Part shown: piece after piece, positions 38,419 to 48,342 of the stretch
How the letters are laid out: each line of letters opens with the position of its first letter
Numbering within the stretch: position 1 is the stretch's first letter
Assembly (NCBI GenBank): GCA_041392665.1
Contig: JAWKLQ010000017.1
Coordinates: 1-64,000, forward strand
Source of the DNA: Flavilitoribacter sp020436695
Lineage (GTDB): Bacteria; Bacteroidota; Bacteroidia; Chitinophagales; Saprospiraceae
DNA: 64,000 nucleotides
Direction: 5' to 3'
The notes under the pieces: model-generated
Database searches by the model: none
Told to the model about the DNA's origin: nothing
The model's input: the letters and a program-made list of their open reading frames with translations, nothing else
Program-made: the position numbers and the translations under genes

Positions 38419-39828
38419 ATGGCAACAATTCACGAAGATGACATCAAGCGGGTAGCATTGGGATTCCTCCGGAGCTACTACAAACACCGCCCCCGGTCGG
38501 ATGAAATGCGAACTGCGGTCAACATGCGGGGTGAGGGCGGCATTATCGTGGACAGCTATCTTTCCTACACCGACCCGGAGGGGGATGCTTTTATTGCCAC
38601 GGCCGAAGCTACTTCCGTAGATACCCGGGATGAAGTTAAGTTCAGTGTCCAGATCCGCTTACTATTCTGGGACAGTATGGTTTTCGGCACTCTGATGGGC
38701 ATCCTTTATTATTTGGGGAGTTCATGGGTGAGTTGGTTATCCATGCCGGTATTGAATCCTACCCTACGGGCAATTACGGTTCTCCTGGTCATAGTTATCC
38801 TGGCCATGATCTACCGTTTCGGCCTGCGGCCGCTCAGGCGATACCGCTACATCTATGCCATTGCCCAGTTCAAGAAATACCATGCCGATGAACAATGGGT
38901 AGCTTTGGCGAAAGCCGTTTTTCCCCTTTTAGATGAAAATCCTTATTACCGCGAGCTGAAAAGACAGTGTACGCGTTTCGGCTTTGGTCTGATCCTGGTA
39001 GATAACCAACTGCAGCCCCGATTGGTGATCAGTCCGGCCAAGGAAGAGATTTTTGACCGGCAGCGGGAAGCGATTAAGCTTTTTTCACTTAAAAATTATA
39101 CCCGCCTGCAGGAGTTGGGCAACAAAGACTGGCTACCGATAAAATGGTGGCGCAACTGGACTAATCCTTATCGGGACCAGGATTATTTCCGCTTTCGCAG
39201 CGGTTTCAAGCACCAGGGAGCACTAATTGCATTTGGTCTGGTGATCATTGCAACACTGCACATTAAAGAGCTAAAACGGATGCCGGTCTATCATCCCAAT
39301 GAAGTGGCTTACAGCAAACAAATGGAACAGGAAGCAGAACACTTGAAAAAAGAGGAAGGCCTTAGCCAGGACCCTAAACCTTTTGTGGTTCCCTTTGGTG
39401 AAGAAAATAAAGAAGAAGATATCATTGGACTAAACGAAGAGGAGGAGGAAGTAGAAGTGATCACCGTAAAACCGGAAGCAGAGGTGATCATTTACGATCC
39501 CTTCAATCAAAATCTGATATTTTACGACTGTGAAAGGTTGTATAATTTCACAGAAACCAAGTACTTTATTAAGGTCGGGGAATACGGCGATCGCGCTGCT
39601 ACTGAAAAAGAACTTCAAATTCTCGGTGACGTCGGCATCCATGCCACGGCATTTTGGGAAGGCTGTTTTTCTCCCAACGGTACAGCTTTTATTCTTTACG
39701 TAGACGATCTTTACGATAGCTCTGCGGAAGCCCGGTTTGCACTGGATAGTCTGGATGTAAAATTGAGGCAGGTCAAACTGCAACCGGAAATACAACCCAT
39801 TTCTCCCCTGATCAATTATAGGTATTAG
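38419..39828 (+). CDS. Conserved membrane protein of unknown function with possible SPOR-like C-terminus
   Basis: I do not recognise this 469-residue protein. It has a soluble N-terminus, two adjacent membrane helices (about 82-106 and 117-135), a cytoplasmic segment (about 136-262) rich in Trp, Tyr and basic residues, and a third helix (about 267-282). A strongly acidic linker follows (about 328-348, with a run of five Glu). The last 90 residues read like an alternating beta-alpha-beta-beta fold (YFIKVGEYGDRAATEKEL, then TAFILYVDDLYDSSAEA), similar in outline to SPOR domains that bind septal peptidoglycan. That likeness is weak. It lies between folP and tamB. Confidence 0.7.
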   Translation: MATIHEDDIKRVALGFLRSYYKHRPRSDEMRTAVNMRGEGGIIVDSYLSYTDPEGDAFIATAEATSVDTRDEVKFSVQIRLLFWDSMVFGTLMGILYYLGSSWVSWLSMPVLNPTLRAITVLLVIVILAMIYRFGLRPLRRYRYIYAIAQFKKYHADEQWVALAKAVFPLLDENPYYRELKRQCTRFGFGLILVDNQLQPRLVISPAKEEIFDRQREAIKLFSLKNYTRLQELGNKDWLPIKWWRNWTNPYRDQDYFRFRSGFKHQGALIAFGLVIIATLHIKELKRMPVYHPNEVAYSKQMEQEAEHLKKEEGLSQDPKPFVVPFGEENKEEDIIGLNEEEEEVEVITVKPEAEVIIYDPFNQNLIFYDCERLYNFTETKYFIKVGEYGDRAATEKELQILGDVGIHATAFWEGCFSPNGTAFILYVDDLYDSSAEARFALDSLDVKLRQVKLQPEIQPISPLINYRY

Positions 39829-39943
39829 CCGGTAGCCGGCAGTCTATGGCCAGATGAGGTGGACGATGATAATTATAGCCAATCCGGTCAGTTCTCTCTT
39901 TGGCAGGCAGCTAATTATTGCCAACGCTAATAAAGCCGTTAAA

Positions 39944-39976
39944 TTGACGTTAAAAACCCGGAGATATTTAGCTTTG
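39944..39976 (+). promoter_or_regulatory. Candidate promoter for tamB
   Basis: TAGCTTTG (39969-39976) matches the TAnnTTTG -7 box, with TTG (39944-39946) 22 nt upstream as a possible -33 element. The ATG follows 20 nt after the -7 box. Confidence 0.45.
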
Positions 39977-39996
39977 GCCGGTATCTTGCGGTTATA

Positions 39997-42900
39997 ATGC
40001 ATATGGATCAACAAGAGGTAAACACGGGTGAAGAGGCTCCCAAAAACAGCAAGGGGAACCGGTGGTGGCGGCATGTCACCCGCCTGTTGCTTGCTTTCAT
40101 GTCCGCCCTGGTGCTCCTGATGCTGATCTTTCATATTCCGGCCGTGCAGAACTGGGCCGTCAACCAGCTTACCCAAACCCTTAGCAAGCGACTGGGCACC
40201 CGGGCCGAAGTCGGATATCTCTATCTGAAATTCTTCGATCAACTGGTGCTTGAGGATACCTACATCGAAGATGTCTATGGTGATACGCTACTGGCGGCCA
40301 AGAACCTCAATGTCGACTTCAGCCTGAATCCGATCAAGCTATTAAGAGGACAGTTATTCATTGAAGAGATCAGCATCAGTCACGCTCAACTTAAACAGCG
40401 AAGAGAAGCGGGTGAATCACTGAATACACTGGCCATTGCGCTGAACAGACTCTTCCCTCCCAAGGACAAGGCTAACAATAACAGTTTTCAGATCGATTTG
40501 GAGCAGCTTTATCTCGATGAGATCCGCTTTGAAAAGAATGATAAAGTGCAGGGGCAACAGCTTGCCGTATACATTCCCAATGGCGTGGTCAATTTCAACC
40601 ATCTGGATCTACCGGGACGGATCGTAGATATCCGGAGTGTAGAAATACACCGGCCGGAATTCACCACAGAATCTTTCGAGCGCGACACTACCTACCCAGC
40701 CATCCTCAATGCTAACAAAGAACTGCCCAGAGTGATCGATACCAATCTTGTAGATACGGTCAGCCTCCATTTCATGATCAATTATTTCCGGCTACAGGAT
40801 GGCAAATTCTCACTGCATAATTACCGCAAAGCTCCGGTTCGCCTCACCGAAGCCGACGAACTGGATTACGCCCATATGGATGTTCATGACATCGACATAA
40901 GTATTGACAGCTTCAACTATTATCGCGATACGTACTCCGGCAAAGTGAACAACATCAATTTTCAGGATGCCAGCGGTTTTCAGCTAGAAGAATTATCCTC
41001 CACCCGGGTGATCGTTTCTCCGGATTCGACGGTACTGGATGACCTCCTCATACAAACACCGCAATCGCTGCTGGGAGACAATCTCAGCTTTCGCTACCGG
41101 GGATATACTGCATTCCGGGATTTTGTGAACCGGGTAAGGCTGGATATCCAGCTTAATCAGGCAGCAGTTGCGCTGAAGGATATCATGACTTTTGCTCCCG
41201 GTTTACGCAACAACGTTTTTTTTAGAAACAATCGTAATGAGATCCTGACCATTGACGGGCAGATCAAAGGCCCTATCAACAACCTTAGTGCCGATGACCT
41301 GTCTATTGTCTTACGCGGAAAAAATGCCACCAGAAATACCTCCGTTCGGGGGAATTTCTCTTCCAGGGAACTAGCCACCCGGGGAGAAGAATTTCTCAAT
41401 CTCGAACTCGAATCCCTGGTGACCGATATGCGAACGCTGCGTCAACTCATTCCCAACTTTGCTCCGCCGGAAAACTTCGATCGCCTGGGGCGCCTCAATT
41501 TCAAGGGAAGCTTCGGTGGATTCTTTGTCAGTTTTTTCGCCACGGGCAACCTGCGCACCGACATCGGGCAGGCCAAAATGGACATGAACATGACCCTGGG
41601 TGACAGTCGGGATAAAGCCACTTACAGCGGTTCGCTCGACCTGATCAACTTTGATCTGGGAGCTTGGTCGGCCAATCCGAACTTCGGTATGGTGAATTTC
41701 ACCTCTCAGGTCAACAATGGCGTTGGTTTGACCCTGGAAACCGCCAATGCCGATCTGGTAGCCAATATTGCCAATTTCAGCTTCAAAGGATACAACTACG
41801 AAAATGCCAATGTGGTCGGTCGGCTGACCCGCAACTTTTTCCAGGGAGATTTTATCATCCAGGATAACAATATCGACCTGTTCTTCCGTGGTAAACTCGA
41901 TTTCAGGGACACCATTCCGAGCTATGATTTCTCTGCCAATGTAGAACGACTGGACCTCAAAAGCCTCAATCTGTCCAGGCAGGGGCTGGTAGTAGCCGGG
42001 CAATTCGATCTGGCCCTCCGCAGTAAGACCATTACCGATATCAAGGGGAACGCCATGGTACGGCAACTTAGTATCGTGAAGGATAATGACCAGATCTATC
42101 AGGTAGATTCTTTCTATGTTAGAGCTTACAACGATACGAACGGGAACGATAACCTCAGATTGCGATCCGATATCGGTCAGGCAGGCTTTACCGGGAAATT
42201 CAACCTCCAACAGATCGGTAATGCCTTCCTGGGATATCTGCAACGCTATTATCCTGAATTTTCCCGGCGACTTAAGCTCCCCAATACCAATGTACAGCTC
42301 GAAACACAGAATTTTGATTACGATGTGGAGATCACCGATACCAAAGGGCTGGCGTCTTTACTGAATCCCAACCTCGGGGATCTGAAGGACGTACGTCTTA
42401 AAGGCTACTTCCGGGGGGACGAAGGACTTGCTCTGGTGGACCTGGATATCCCCTATTTTAGATACGCAAAGATCGAACTACAGGATATTGCCGCTCGTTT
42501 TGACGGAGAGCCCGAAGCCGGATCGTTGTACTTTGTGGTAGATTCAACAATTATTAATGGTAATTATCTGCTTTCCACGGTGCAATTGTCCAGCCTGATC
42601 GAGGGCGACTCTATCGATTTTACTTTTATCCACTCCTCAGGTACCACCGGACTGGTGGAGGATCTCAATCTGGACGGACTGCTGTATCTGCCCGATAGTA
42701 CCAACTATGAGATCCGTTTCAAACCATCGGATCTGACCATTCTGGATAATAACTGGAACATCGATGAAAATAACTTCATCACCTTCGGCAAGAATTATAT
42801 CGATACCCGCCACTTCGAAATGACCAATGGGGAAAAGACGGTACAGTTGGAGAAGATTGGAGAAAAAGGGCTCCGGCTCTGGCTTCGGGGATTTGATTTT

Positions 42901-44907
42901 AATATCATCGATGAACAATGGCACTACAATCAGCTAGATTTTGACGGCAAGGTAGATGCCAATGTTGCGGTACAGGACGTCTTTAATTTCAAGAATTTTT
43001 CGGCCACCATTGAAGGCGATACATTTTTGATCAATCAACGGGACTTCGGGCGTTTCCGTCTGGACGCCAATGCCGAAGACCTGCGTAGCCAGGCCAGCCT
43101 GTACATGTCCATTTCACTGGATACCATGCAGTTGCTGGCGCAGGGCACTTTTAATCTGGCTGATGCACGCACCGAGAACGACGCACCGCTGCGCAGCTAC
43201 CAGCAGGCCAATTATTTTGATATCGACGTCGACATATCAGCCTTTCCATTGGACATTGCGGAATTCTTTATCAGCAATTCGGTATCGGAGGTCAAAGGGC
43301 ACTTCAGTAGTCACCTGGAGTTGGAAGGGCTACCCAGTCGGCCCAACATAAAGGGGCATCTCATCGCCGAACGTGGTTCATTCAAGGTCAACTTCCTGAA
43401 TACGCGCTACCGTTTTAATTCAGCTTTTGCTGATATCGATAATTACCTGTTCGACCTTTCCGGTACTATTCTCTACGATAAATACAACCACCGGGCCGTA
43501 CTCATTGAGGGCATTTCACACGATCACTTGCGTGACTTCGGTTTCGATGCCCGCCTTCGTACCAGTCGTTTTCTTGCACTCGATACTCACAAAGGAGATA
43601 ACGACCTGTTTTACGGGCATGCGCTCGGACAGGGCACTGTACAATTCGGCGGTACTTTCCAGCAACCTGAGATTTACGTTAATGCCACGGTCGGAGATAG
43701 CAGTAATCTCGTTATTCCCGTCAGTAATGAACGGGAGATATCCGACCTGAACTACGTTCGCTGGAGCAAAGCCGACGAACTAAACGATCAGGACAAAACC
43801 TCCAACATTCCTACCGGTGTCGGTCTGGAGATGGACCTGGTGGTAAAAGAGGAAGCCACCATGCAGATCATCTTTGACGAGCTGGCGGGCGATATCATTC
43901 GCGGTTCCGGCCGCGGCAACATCCGCATACTGGTACCCCGGGGCAGTGATTTTCAGATGTATGGCGACTACGTTATCGAGAAAGGCAACTATCTGTTCAC
44001 CCTATACAATGTGGTCAATAAGGACTTCCGGATCAGGCAGGGCGGCATCATCCGCTGGAACGGCGATCCGTTTGAAGCCCAGATCAGCCTTGCTGCTGAA
44101 TACCAGGACCTGAAAACGCCCGTGGCCAATTTCATCCAGGAATACCTGCTCAACGCGAGTTCTGCGGTTAAACAGGATGCCAGCAACTCCACGGATGTCA
44201 ATCTTATCCTGAAGTTGCAGGGGGATCTACTACATCCGGTTATTGACTTTGATATCATTTTCCCGGACCTGAAGGGGGAATTGGAAACCTATGCAGAGAA
44301 CAAACTGCGTTTGTTGCGCCAGGATCAAAATGAACTAAACCGACAGGTCTTTGGCCTGATCGTAGTAGGGCAATTCCTGCCTTCCGATCTTTCCTTCCGG
44401 GGCACAGACATCATCTACAATACCGTCAGTGAATTCATCTCCAATCAGCTATCCCTGCTTTTAACGGAGCTGTTCTCCGAAGTGATCGGCGAAGGCAAGG
44501 TGCTTTCGGGGATCGATTTTGACATTGCCTACAATCAGTATCGCTCCATAGACCTGAATGATCAGATCAGCAGCGGAGAAGCCTTTGAACTCAGCGTCAC
44601 GCAGAACTTTTTCGACGACCGCCTTTCCATTCAGGTAGGGGGCAATGTCAATATCGATAATGCTTTGCAGGCTACCCCGGAAAGCAGTGGTACTTTCGTA
44701 GGAAATGACCTGGTGATCGAATACATCCTCAATCCTAAACTCAATACACTTAAGCTGCGGATCTACCAGCGTCTGCAACCCGATATCGGGGGCGGGCAAC
44801 GCCTGCAGATCGGGGGTGGTTTGAGCTATCGCAAAGAGTTCAACAGCTTCCGGGAGTTCTGGCAGAGCTTCCGGAAAGATGGTCGCCGTATGCAGGACAG
44901 TCAATAA
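39997..44907 (+). CDS. TamB-like translocation/assembly module protein (DUF490)
   Basis: This 1636-residue protein spans the envelope and is thought to help move phospholipids or insert outer-membrane proteins. It has a short cytoplasmic N-terminus, one membrane anchor (about 28-48, LLLAFMSALVLLMLIFHI) and a very long repetitive beta-rich body. The C-terminal TamB (DUF490) domain is recognisable from GRGNIRILVPRGSDFQMYGDYVIEKG, RIRQGGIIRWNGDP and the segment around VFGLIVVGQFLP. Bacteroidota TamB proteins are of this size. It ends convergently with the ABC permease, one base between stop codons. An in-frame second ATG lies 6 nt after the first. Confidence 0.92.
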   Translation: MHMDQQEVNTGEEAPKNSKGNRWWRHVTRLLLAFMSALVLLMLIFHIPAVQNWAVNQLTQTLSKRLGTRAEVGYLYLKFFDQLVLEDTYIEDVYGDTLLAAKNLNVDFSLNPIKLLRGQLFIEEISISHAQLKQRREAGESLNTLAIALNRLFPPKDKANNNSFQIDLEQLYLDEIRFEKNDKVQGQQLAVYIPNGVVNFNHLDLPGRIVDIRSVEIHRPEFTTESFERDTTYPAILNANKELPRVIDTNLVDTVSLHFMINYFRLQDGKFSLHNYRKAPVRLTEADELDYAHMDVHDIDISIDSFNYYRDTYSGKVNNINFQDASGFQLEELSSTRVIVSPDSTVLDDLLIQTPQSLLGDNLSFRYRGYTAFRDFVNRVRLDIQLNQAAVALKDIMTFAPGLRNNVFFRNNRNEILTIDGQIKGPINNLSADDLSIVLRGKNATRNTSVRGNFSSRELATRGEEFLNLELESLVTDMRTLRQLIPNFAPPENFDRLGRLNFKGSFGGFFVSFFATGNLRTDIGQAKMDMNMTLGDSRDKATYSGSLDLINFDLGAWSANPNFGMVNFTSQVNNGVGLTLETANADLVANIANFSFKGYNYENANVVGRLTRNFFQGDFIIQDNNIDLFFRGKLDFRDTIPSYDFSANVERLDLKSLNLSRQGLVVAGQFDLALRSKTITDIKGNAMVRQLSIVKDNDQIYQVDSFYVRAYNDTNGNDNLRLRSDIGQAGFTGKFNLQQIGNAFLGYLQRYYPEFSRRLKLPNTNVQLETQNFDYDVEITDTKGLASLLNPNLGDLKDVRLKGYFRGDEGLALVDLDIPYFRYAKIELQDIAARFDGEPEAGSLYFVVDSTIINGNYLLSTVQLSSLIEGDSIDFTFIHSSGTTGLVEDLNLDGLLYLPDSTNYEIRFKPSDLTILDNNWNIDENNFITFGKNYIDTRHFEMTNGEKTVQLEKIGEKGLRLWLRGFDFNIIDEQWHYNQLDFDGKVDANVAVQDVFNFKNFSATIEGDTFLINQRDFGRFRLDANAEDLRSQASLYMSISLDTMQLLAQGTFNLADARTENDAPLRSYQQANYFDIDVDISAFPLDIAEFFISNSVSEVKGHFSSHLELEGLPSRPNIKGHLIAERGSFKVNFLNTRYRFNSAFADIDNYLFDLSGTILYDKYNHRAVLIEGISHDHLRDFGFDARLRTSRFLALDTHKGDNDLFYGHALGQGTVQFGGTFQQPEIYVNATVGDSSNLVIPVSNEREISDLNYVRWSKADELNDQDKTSNIPTGVGLEMDLVVKEEATMQIIFDELAGDIIRGSGRGNIRILVPRGSDFQMYGDYVIEKGNYLFTLYNVVNKDFRIRQGGIIRWNGDPFEAQISLAAEYQDLKTPVANFIQEYLLNASSAVKQDASNSTDVNLILKLQGDLLHPVIDFDIIFPDLKGELETYAENKLRLLRQDQNELNRQVFGLIVVGQFLPSDLSFRGTDIIYNTVSEFISNQLSLLLTELFSEVIGEGKVLSGIDFDIAYNQYRSIDLNDQISSGEAFELSVTQNFFDDRLSIQVGGNVNIDNALQATPESSGTFVGNDLVIEYILNPKLNTLKLRIYQRLQPDIGGGQRLQIGGGLSYRKEFNSFREFWQSFRKDGRRMQDSQ

Positions 44908-44908
44908 T

Positions 44909-45712
44909 CTACTTCACATTCTTCAGCTTTTCTTCGTAAAAACCAACCAGGCTAGATACGATAAACAATCCGATGCTACCCCACTCTACCGTCAGCAAGC
45001 CCGCCATTTTTTCCAGCCCTAGGGGTTTATTACCAAATTCGGCACCGACGACCATTGGATACGTATAGGGAAAGTAAGTGCCCAGATCGAAACGGTTACC
45101 GATAAATATCACAAAGATCGCGATGATGAACCCCAGCAAGCCAATACCCATGGGCAGAATAAAGCTGCTCCAGCGTACACTGAACCAGTAGTGCAGCCCC
45201 AGTATCCCCAGTATGGCAATATAGGAATGTAATAATCTCAGGGCATATCCCCCGATATCCGGCGGATATTTCCGAAAACCAAAGGCTGGAAAAATAAAGT
45301 CCAGCAGATAGGCTCCGATCAGGCCGATTACGAAAAAGATCAGGTAGGTTAAGGCGATCAGCCCCAGGATAGTCAGTAATTTGGAAAAATAGATATTCCC
45401 CCTTCGTATGGGCAGGGAATAAAGCTGTTTCCAGGCATTCCCATTGTGCTCCGGATAGACAACAGCTCCGGCGATCAGGACTATGTAAGGCACCAGGAAC
45501 AGCATGGCCGTCATCATAAAACTTAGTTCAAAATAAAGATCCCAGGGATTGCGGGCTTGTTCCGTGAATTTCTCCACATTGAAAAAATGCAACAGAAATA
45601 TAAACCCGGCAATAAAGACGCCGCCGGAAAGTACCAGCCAGAGAATAGGTGTTCCTTTTAACTTCAGGGATTCGGCCAACAGGCTACGGGTAAAAGCATA
45701 TCGTACAAACAT
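44909..45712 (-). CDS. ABC-2 type transporter permease
   Basis: This 267-residue integral membrane protein has about six hydrophobic helices, ABC-2 style, with an N-terminal ALKLKGTP-like amphipathic start and RRGNIYFSKLL before the central helices. It forms a transporter with the ATPase encoded just upstream (3 nt apart). Such pairs often export lipids or antimicrobial peptides, or confer resistance to them. The divergent LytS/LytR pair may regulate it. The substrate is unknown. Confidence 0.85.
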   Translation of the reverse strand: MFVRYAFTRSLLAESLKLKGTPILWLVLSGGVFIAGFIFLLHFFNVEKFTEQARNPWDLYFELSFMMTAMLFLVPYIVLIAGAVVYPEHNGNAWKQLYSLPIRRGNIYFSKLLTILGLIALTYLIFFVIGLIGAYLLDFIFPAFGFRKYPPDIGGYALRLLHSYIAILGILGLHYWFSVRWSSFILPMGIGLLGFIIAIFVIFIGNRFDLGTYFPYTYPMVVGAEFGNKPLGLEKMAGLLTVEWGSIGLFIVSSLVGFYEEKLKNVK

Positions 45713-45715
45713 GGT

Positions 45716-46633
45716 TTATTGTTCTTTGGTGAGGTGAATAAATAGTTTTTCGAGATCATCCTTTACCGGGCTGACCTCATGGAGTTGGATCCCCTGGCCT
45801 ACCAGTTGCCCGACCAGTAGCGGCAGGTCTTCTTTATTGGAGAGGGTGATCAGCAGGCCGTTGCCGTTCATTTCGCTCTTCAGCTGTTTTTCCTGCAAAA
45901 AAGCCAGCGTGGCCGTAGGATCGGAAGTCTCGAGTTTGAAGGTCCATTCACCGGATTTTCGTTCTTTCAGTTCCCCAATGGTCCCCTGAAAAAGCAACAT
46001 CCCGTCTTTGAGTATCCCAACATGGGTCGCAATTTTCTCAATCTCTCCCAGCAGATGGCTCGATAGAAAGATCGTTTTCCCCTGGCTATGCAACTGCTCC
46101 AGGATCTCCCGGAATTCTATCATCCCCGTAGGATCCAGGCCGTTGGTAGGTTCATCCAGGATCAGCAGATCCGGATCACTCAGCAGCGCCATCGCCATCC
46201 CCAGCCGTTGCTTCATGCCCGTCGAGTATTTTTTTGTTTTTTTGCCGGCGTGCCCGGTGAGATGGACCAGTTCAAGCACTTCGGAAATCCGTTGTGTTGG
46301 TATTTTAAGATACCGGCATATAACTTCCAGATTATGCCATCCGCTTAAATGCGGATAAATGGAAGGGGCTTCAATTAAACACCCCAGTCTGCGCAGTACC
46401 TCTTCGCGATGGAGGTCGACTTCCTTTCCGAACAGAAAGATCCGCCCCTTCCGGGGCTTTAATAATCCAAGTACAGAGCGAATGGTCGTACTTTTTCCGG
46501 CACCATTAGCCCCCAGAAAACCGTAGATCGCTCCCTGGGGTACTTCCATTTGCAGTCGATCCAGGATCAGCTGATGGTGTGCATAACCGAAGTGCAGATT
46601 ATCAATAGATATTACGGACGGATGCTGATTCAT
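45716..46633 (-). CDS. ABC transporter ATP-binding protein
   Basis: This 305-residue cytoplasmic ATPase energises the adjacent permease. Walker A is GANGAGKSTT (about 42-51), the signature is YSTGMKQRLGMA (about 139-150), and Walker B is LLILDEPTNGLDP followed by the His switch in FLSSHLL. The C-terminal extension (about 225-305) is typical of ABC-2-associated ATPases of the NatA/CcmA type. It is transcribed first, before the permease, and diverges from the lytS-like gene with 224 bp between. Confidence 0.93.
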   Translation of the reverse strand: MNQHPSVISIDNLHFGYAHHQLILDRLQMEVPQGAIYGFLGANGAGKSTTIRSVLGLLKPRKGRIFLFGKEVDLHREEVLRRLGCLIEAPSIYPHLSGWHNLEVICRYLKIPTQRISEVLELVHLTGHAGKKTKKYSTGMKQRLGMAMALLSDPDLLILDEPTNGLDPTGMIEFREILEQLHSQGKTIFLSSHLLGEIEKIATHVGILKDGMLLFQGTIGELKERKSGEWTFKLETSDPTATLAFLQEKQLKSEMNGNGLLITLSNKEDLPLLVGQLVGQGIQLHEVSPVKDDLEKLFIHLTKEQ

Positions 46634-46669
46634 TGTTTTGAATGTTTGTATTTTTACCTAAATCAGTAT

Positions 46670-46677
46670 CAAAATTA
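46670..46677 (-). promoter_or_regulatory. Candidate -7 box for the ABC transporter pair
   Basis: The minus strand reads TAATTTTG, matching TAnnTTTG, 36 nt before the ATG at 46633. A TTG about 21 nt upstream (complement of 46699-46701) may be the -33 element. Confidence 0.4.
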
Positions 46678-46727
46678 GAGCCGGACCTCAGGCTGGGCAA
46701 TTAAAAGTGGTGTGAAGCAGAAAACCA

Positions 46728-46780
46728 CTGATGAATGGAAAAACGACTGATGATCAGCAGCATGGGTAAGTTCATCAGTC
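46728..46780. promoter_or_regulatory. Repeat cluster ACTGATGA in the divergent ABC / lytS intergenic region, candidate operator
   Basis: ACTGATGA occurs at 46728-46735 and 46746-46753 as a direct repeat. Its inverse lies at 46772-46779. The second copy extends to a perfect 9-bp inverted repeat (46745-46753 with 46772-46780, 18-nt spacer). The cluster sits between two divergent operons, where a LytTR-type regulator encoded next door could bind. No experimental support. Confidence 0.45.
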
Positions 46781-46857
46781 AAAATGCACCTTTGATCATT
46801 ATCTCTTAGCCGAACTGTGCAAAAGGGATTAGGTTGGAGCGAAAAAACGGATAGCGC

Positions 46858-48342
46858 ATGAAGACGATGGCAGAAAATATTTTGGGCGCCATTCTGAATA
46901 ATACCATTTGGGTATTTGTGACGATGATTCTCTTTATAAGTTATATTTTTCTACTGGATGGATCCTCTGCCTATTTAGTCAATTTCCTGAAGATCAGTCT
47001 GTTTTTCTCTCCGCCCCTGTTATTCGCGTTATTCCGTAAGCGCGTACAACGGAACCTGCCATCATGGGTTTTCGTTCTGCTCTGGCTTACCGCATTTATT
47101 GTTTATCCTACCCTTCTGATCCTGCTGGGCGATAACAGCTGGCTTGCGGGAATGGCTTTTCCTGAACTGGTGCTTCGACTCGGACATGTACGTTTCTTTC
47201 TGGTTGTGGGATCCTTTCTGCTCTCGGCGGAACTGGCCCTGCAGTTCAATGATCACCTTCGGCAGTGGGTAGCCCGGGTAAAGTGGCTGAAAGGGCTCAG
47301 TCTGGAAAAAAGTATACTCGGTATTTGCCTGTTGCTCTCCGTATTCTTGGCGGTCATCGGCATTATTGAATTACTGCGCTCGGCCACCCAGGAATTCTCC
47401 ATACGGGCTTACTTGTTTCACTTTTTTTCTTTCACCATCCAGTTCTTTCTCATTTTTCTGGCCTACTATTTCTTCTATTACATCAACCACTATCTGTTAA
47501 TACCCCGTCTATTAAAACAGAAGGGAGTTGTCTATTACGGTTTTTCCATTGCGGCTGCTATTCTGTTTTGTTATCCGGTTCTCATCGGGCTCATCCGGCT
47601 GCTGCCGGTCGTGTACGATCTCTCCATTGGCATATTTACCAATAACCGGAATCTGCTGGGTGAGGATGGCGGTAGTATACCTTTTTCGATCATGATCCTG
47701 AGCGCGCCGATCATAGTTTCCAATCAGTGGTTCAGACAAAACCGGGAGATTGCTCTATTGGAAAAAGAAAAAACAGAACGGGAACTCGGCCTGTTGAAGC
47801 AGCAGATCAATCCCCACTTTTTTTTCAATACCCTGAATAATCTTTATGCACTCAGTCTGACCAAAGATCACTCTACCCCGCAGGTAATCCTGCAGTTGTC
47901 GGAGCTGATGCGTTACGTGATCTACCGAGGCAAGGAAAAAGAAGTGAGTCTACAGGAAGAGATACAATACATCGAAGATTATATTAATCTGCAACGACTC
48001 CGGCTCCATCAGGATCTGGATTATCGATTTACCAAACAAATCGATCATGAAGATCTGAGCATTCCGCCACTGTTATTTATTATTTTGGTGGAAAACGCCT
48101 TCAAACATGGTATTGAGCCGGCAGAAAGAGAAAGTCTTTTACATCTGGATCTGAAACATGATGGGGACCAGCTCTTTTTTTCCTGTAAAAATTCAAAACC
48201 TGAACAGGCGGATAAAAAAGCCGGGATCGGGCTGCAAAATCTCCAAAGGCGGCTGGAGCTACTTTTTCCGCAACGTCACGAATTATGCATTCAAAATGAA
48301 CAGGACACCTTCACCGCGACCCTAAAACTGGATCTGAAATGA
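46858..48342 (+). CDS. LytS/YehU-type sensor histidine kinase
   Basis: This 494-residue kinase has a membrane region of about seven helices in its first 290 residues, without a recognised sensor domain. The His_kinase domain has QINPHFFFNTLNN with His320 as acceptor, and an HATPase part with LVENAFKHGIEP and GIGLQNLQRRLELL. It phosphorylates the LytTR regulator encoded immediately after; the two genes overlap by 4 nt (ATGA), indicating translational coupling. It is divergent from an ABC-2 transporter, its probable target or partner. Confidence 0.93.
   Translation: MKTMAENILGAILNNTIWVFVTMILFISYIFLLDGSSAYLVNFLKISLFFSPPLLFALFRKRVQRNLPSWVFVLLWLTAFIVYPTLLILLGDNSWLAGMAFPELVLRLGHVRFFLVVGSFLLSAELALQFNDHLRQWVARVKWLKGLSLEKSILGICLLLSVFLAVIGIIELLRSATQEFSIRAYLFHFFSFTIQFFLIFLAYYFFYYINHYLLIPRLLKQKGVVYYGFSIAAAILFCYPVLIGLIRLLPVVYDLSIGIFTNNRNLLGEDGGSIPFSIMILSAPIIVSNQWFRQNREIALLEKEKTERELGLLKQQINPHFFFNTLNNLYALSLTKDHSTPQVILQLSELMRYVIYRGKEKEVSLQEEIQYIEDYINLQRLRLHQDLDYRFTKQIDHEDLSIPPLLFIILVENAFKHGIEPAERESLLHLDLKHDGDQLFFSCKNSKPEQADKKAGIGLQNLQRRLELLFPQRHELCIQNEQDTFTATLKLDLK

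Noticed and set aside
41371..42243. Antisense frame of 290 codons inside tamB
   Set aside because: Explained by codon bias of the long beta-rich gene; no domain likeness.
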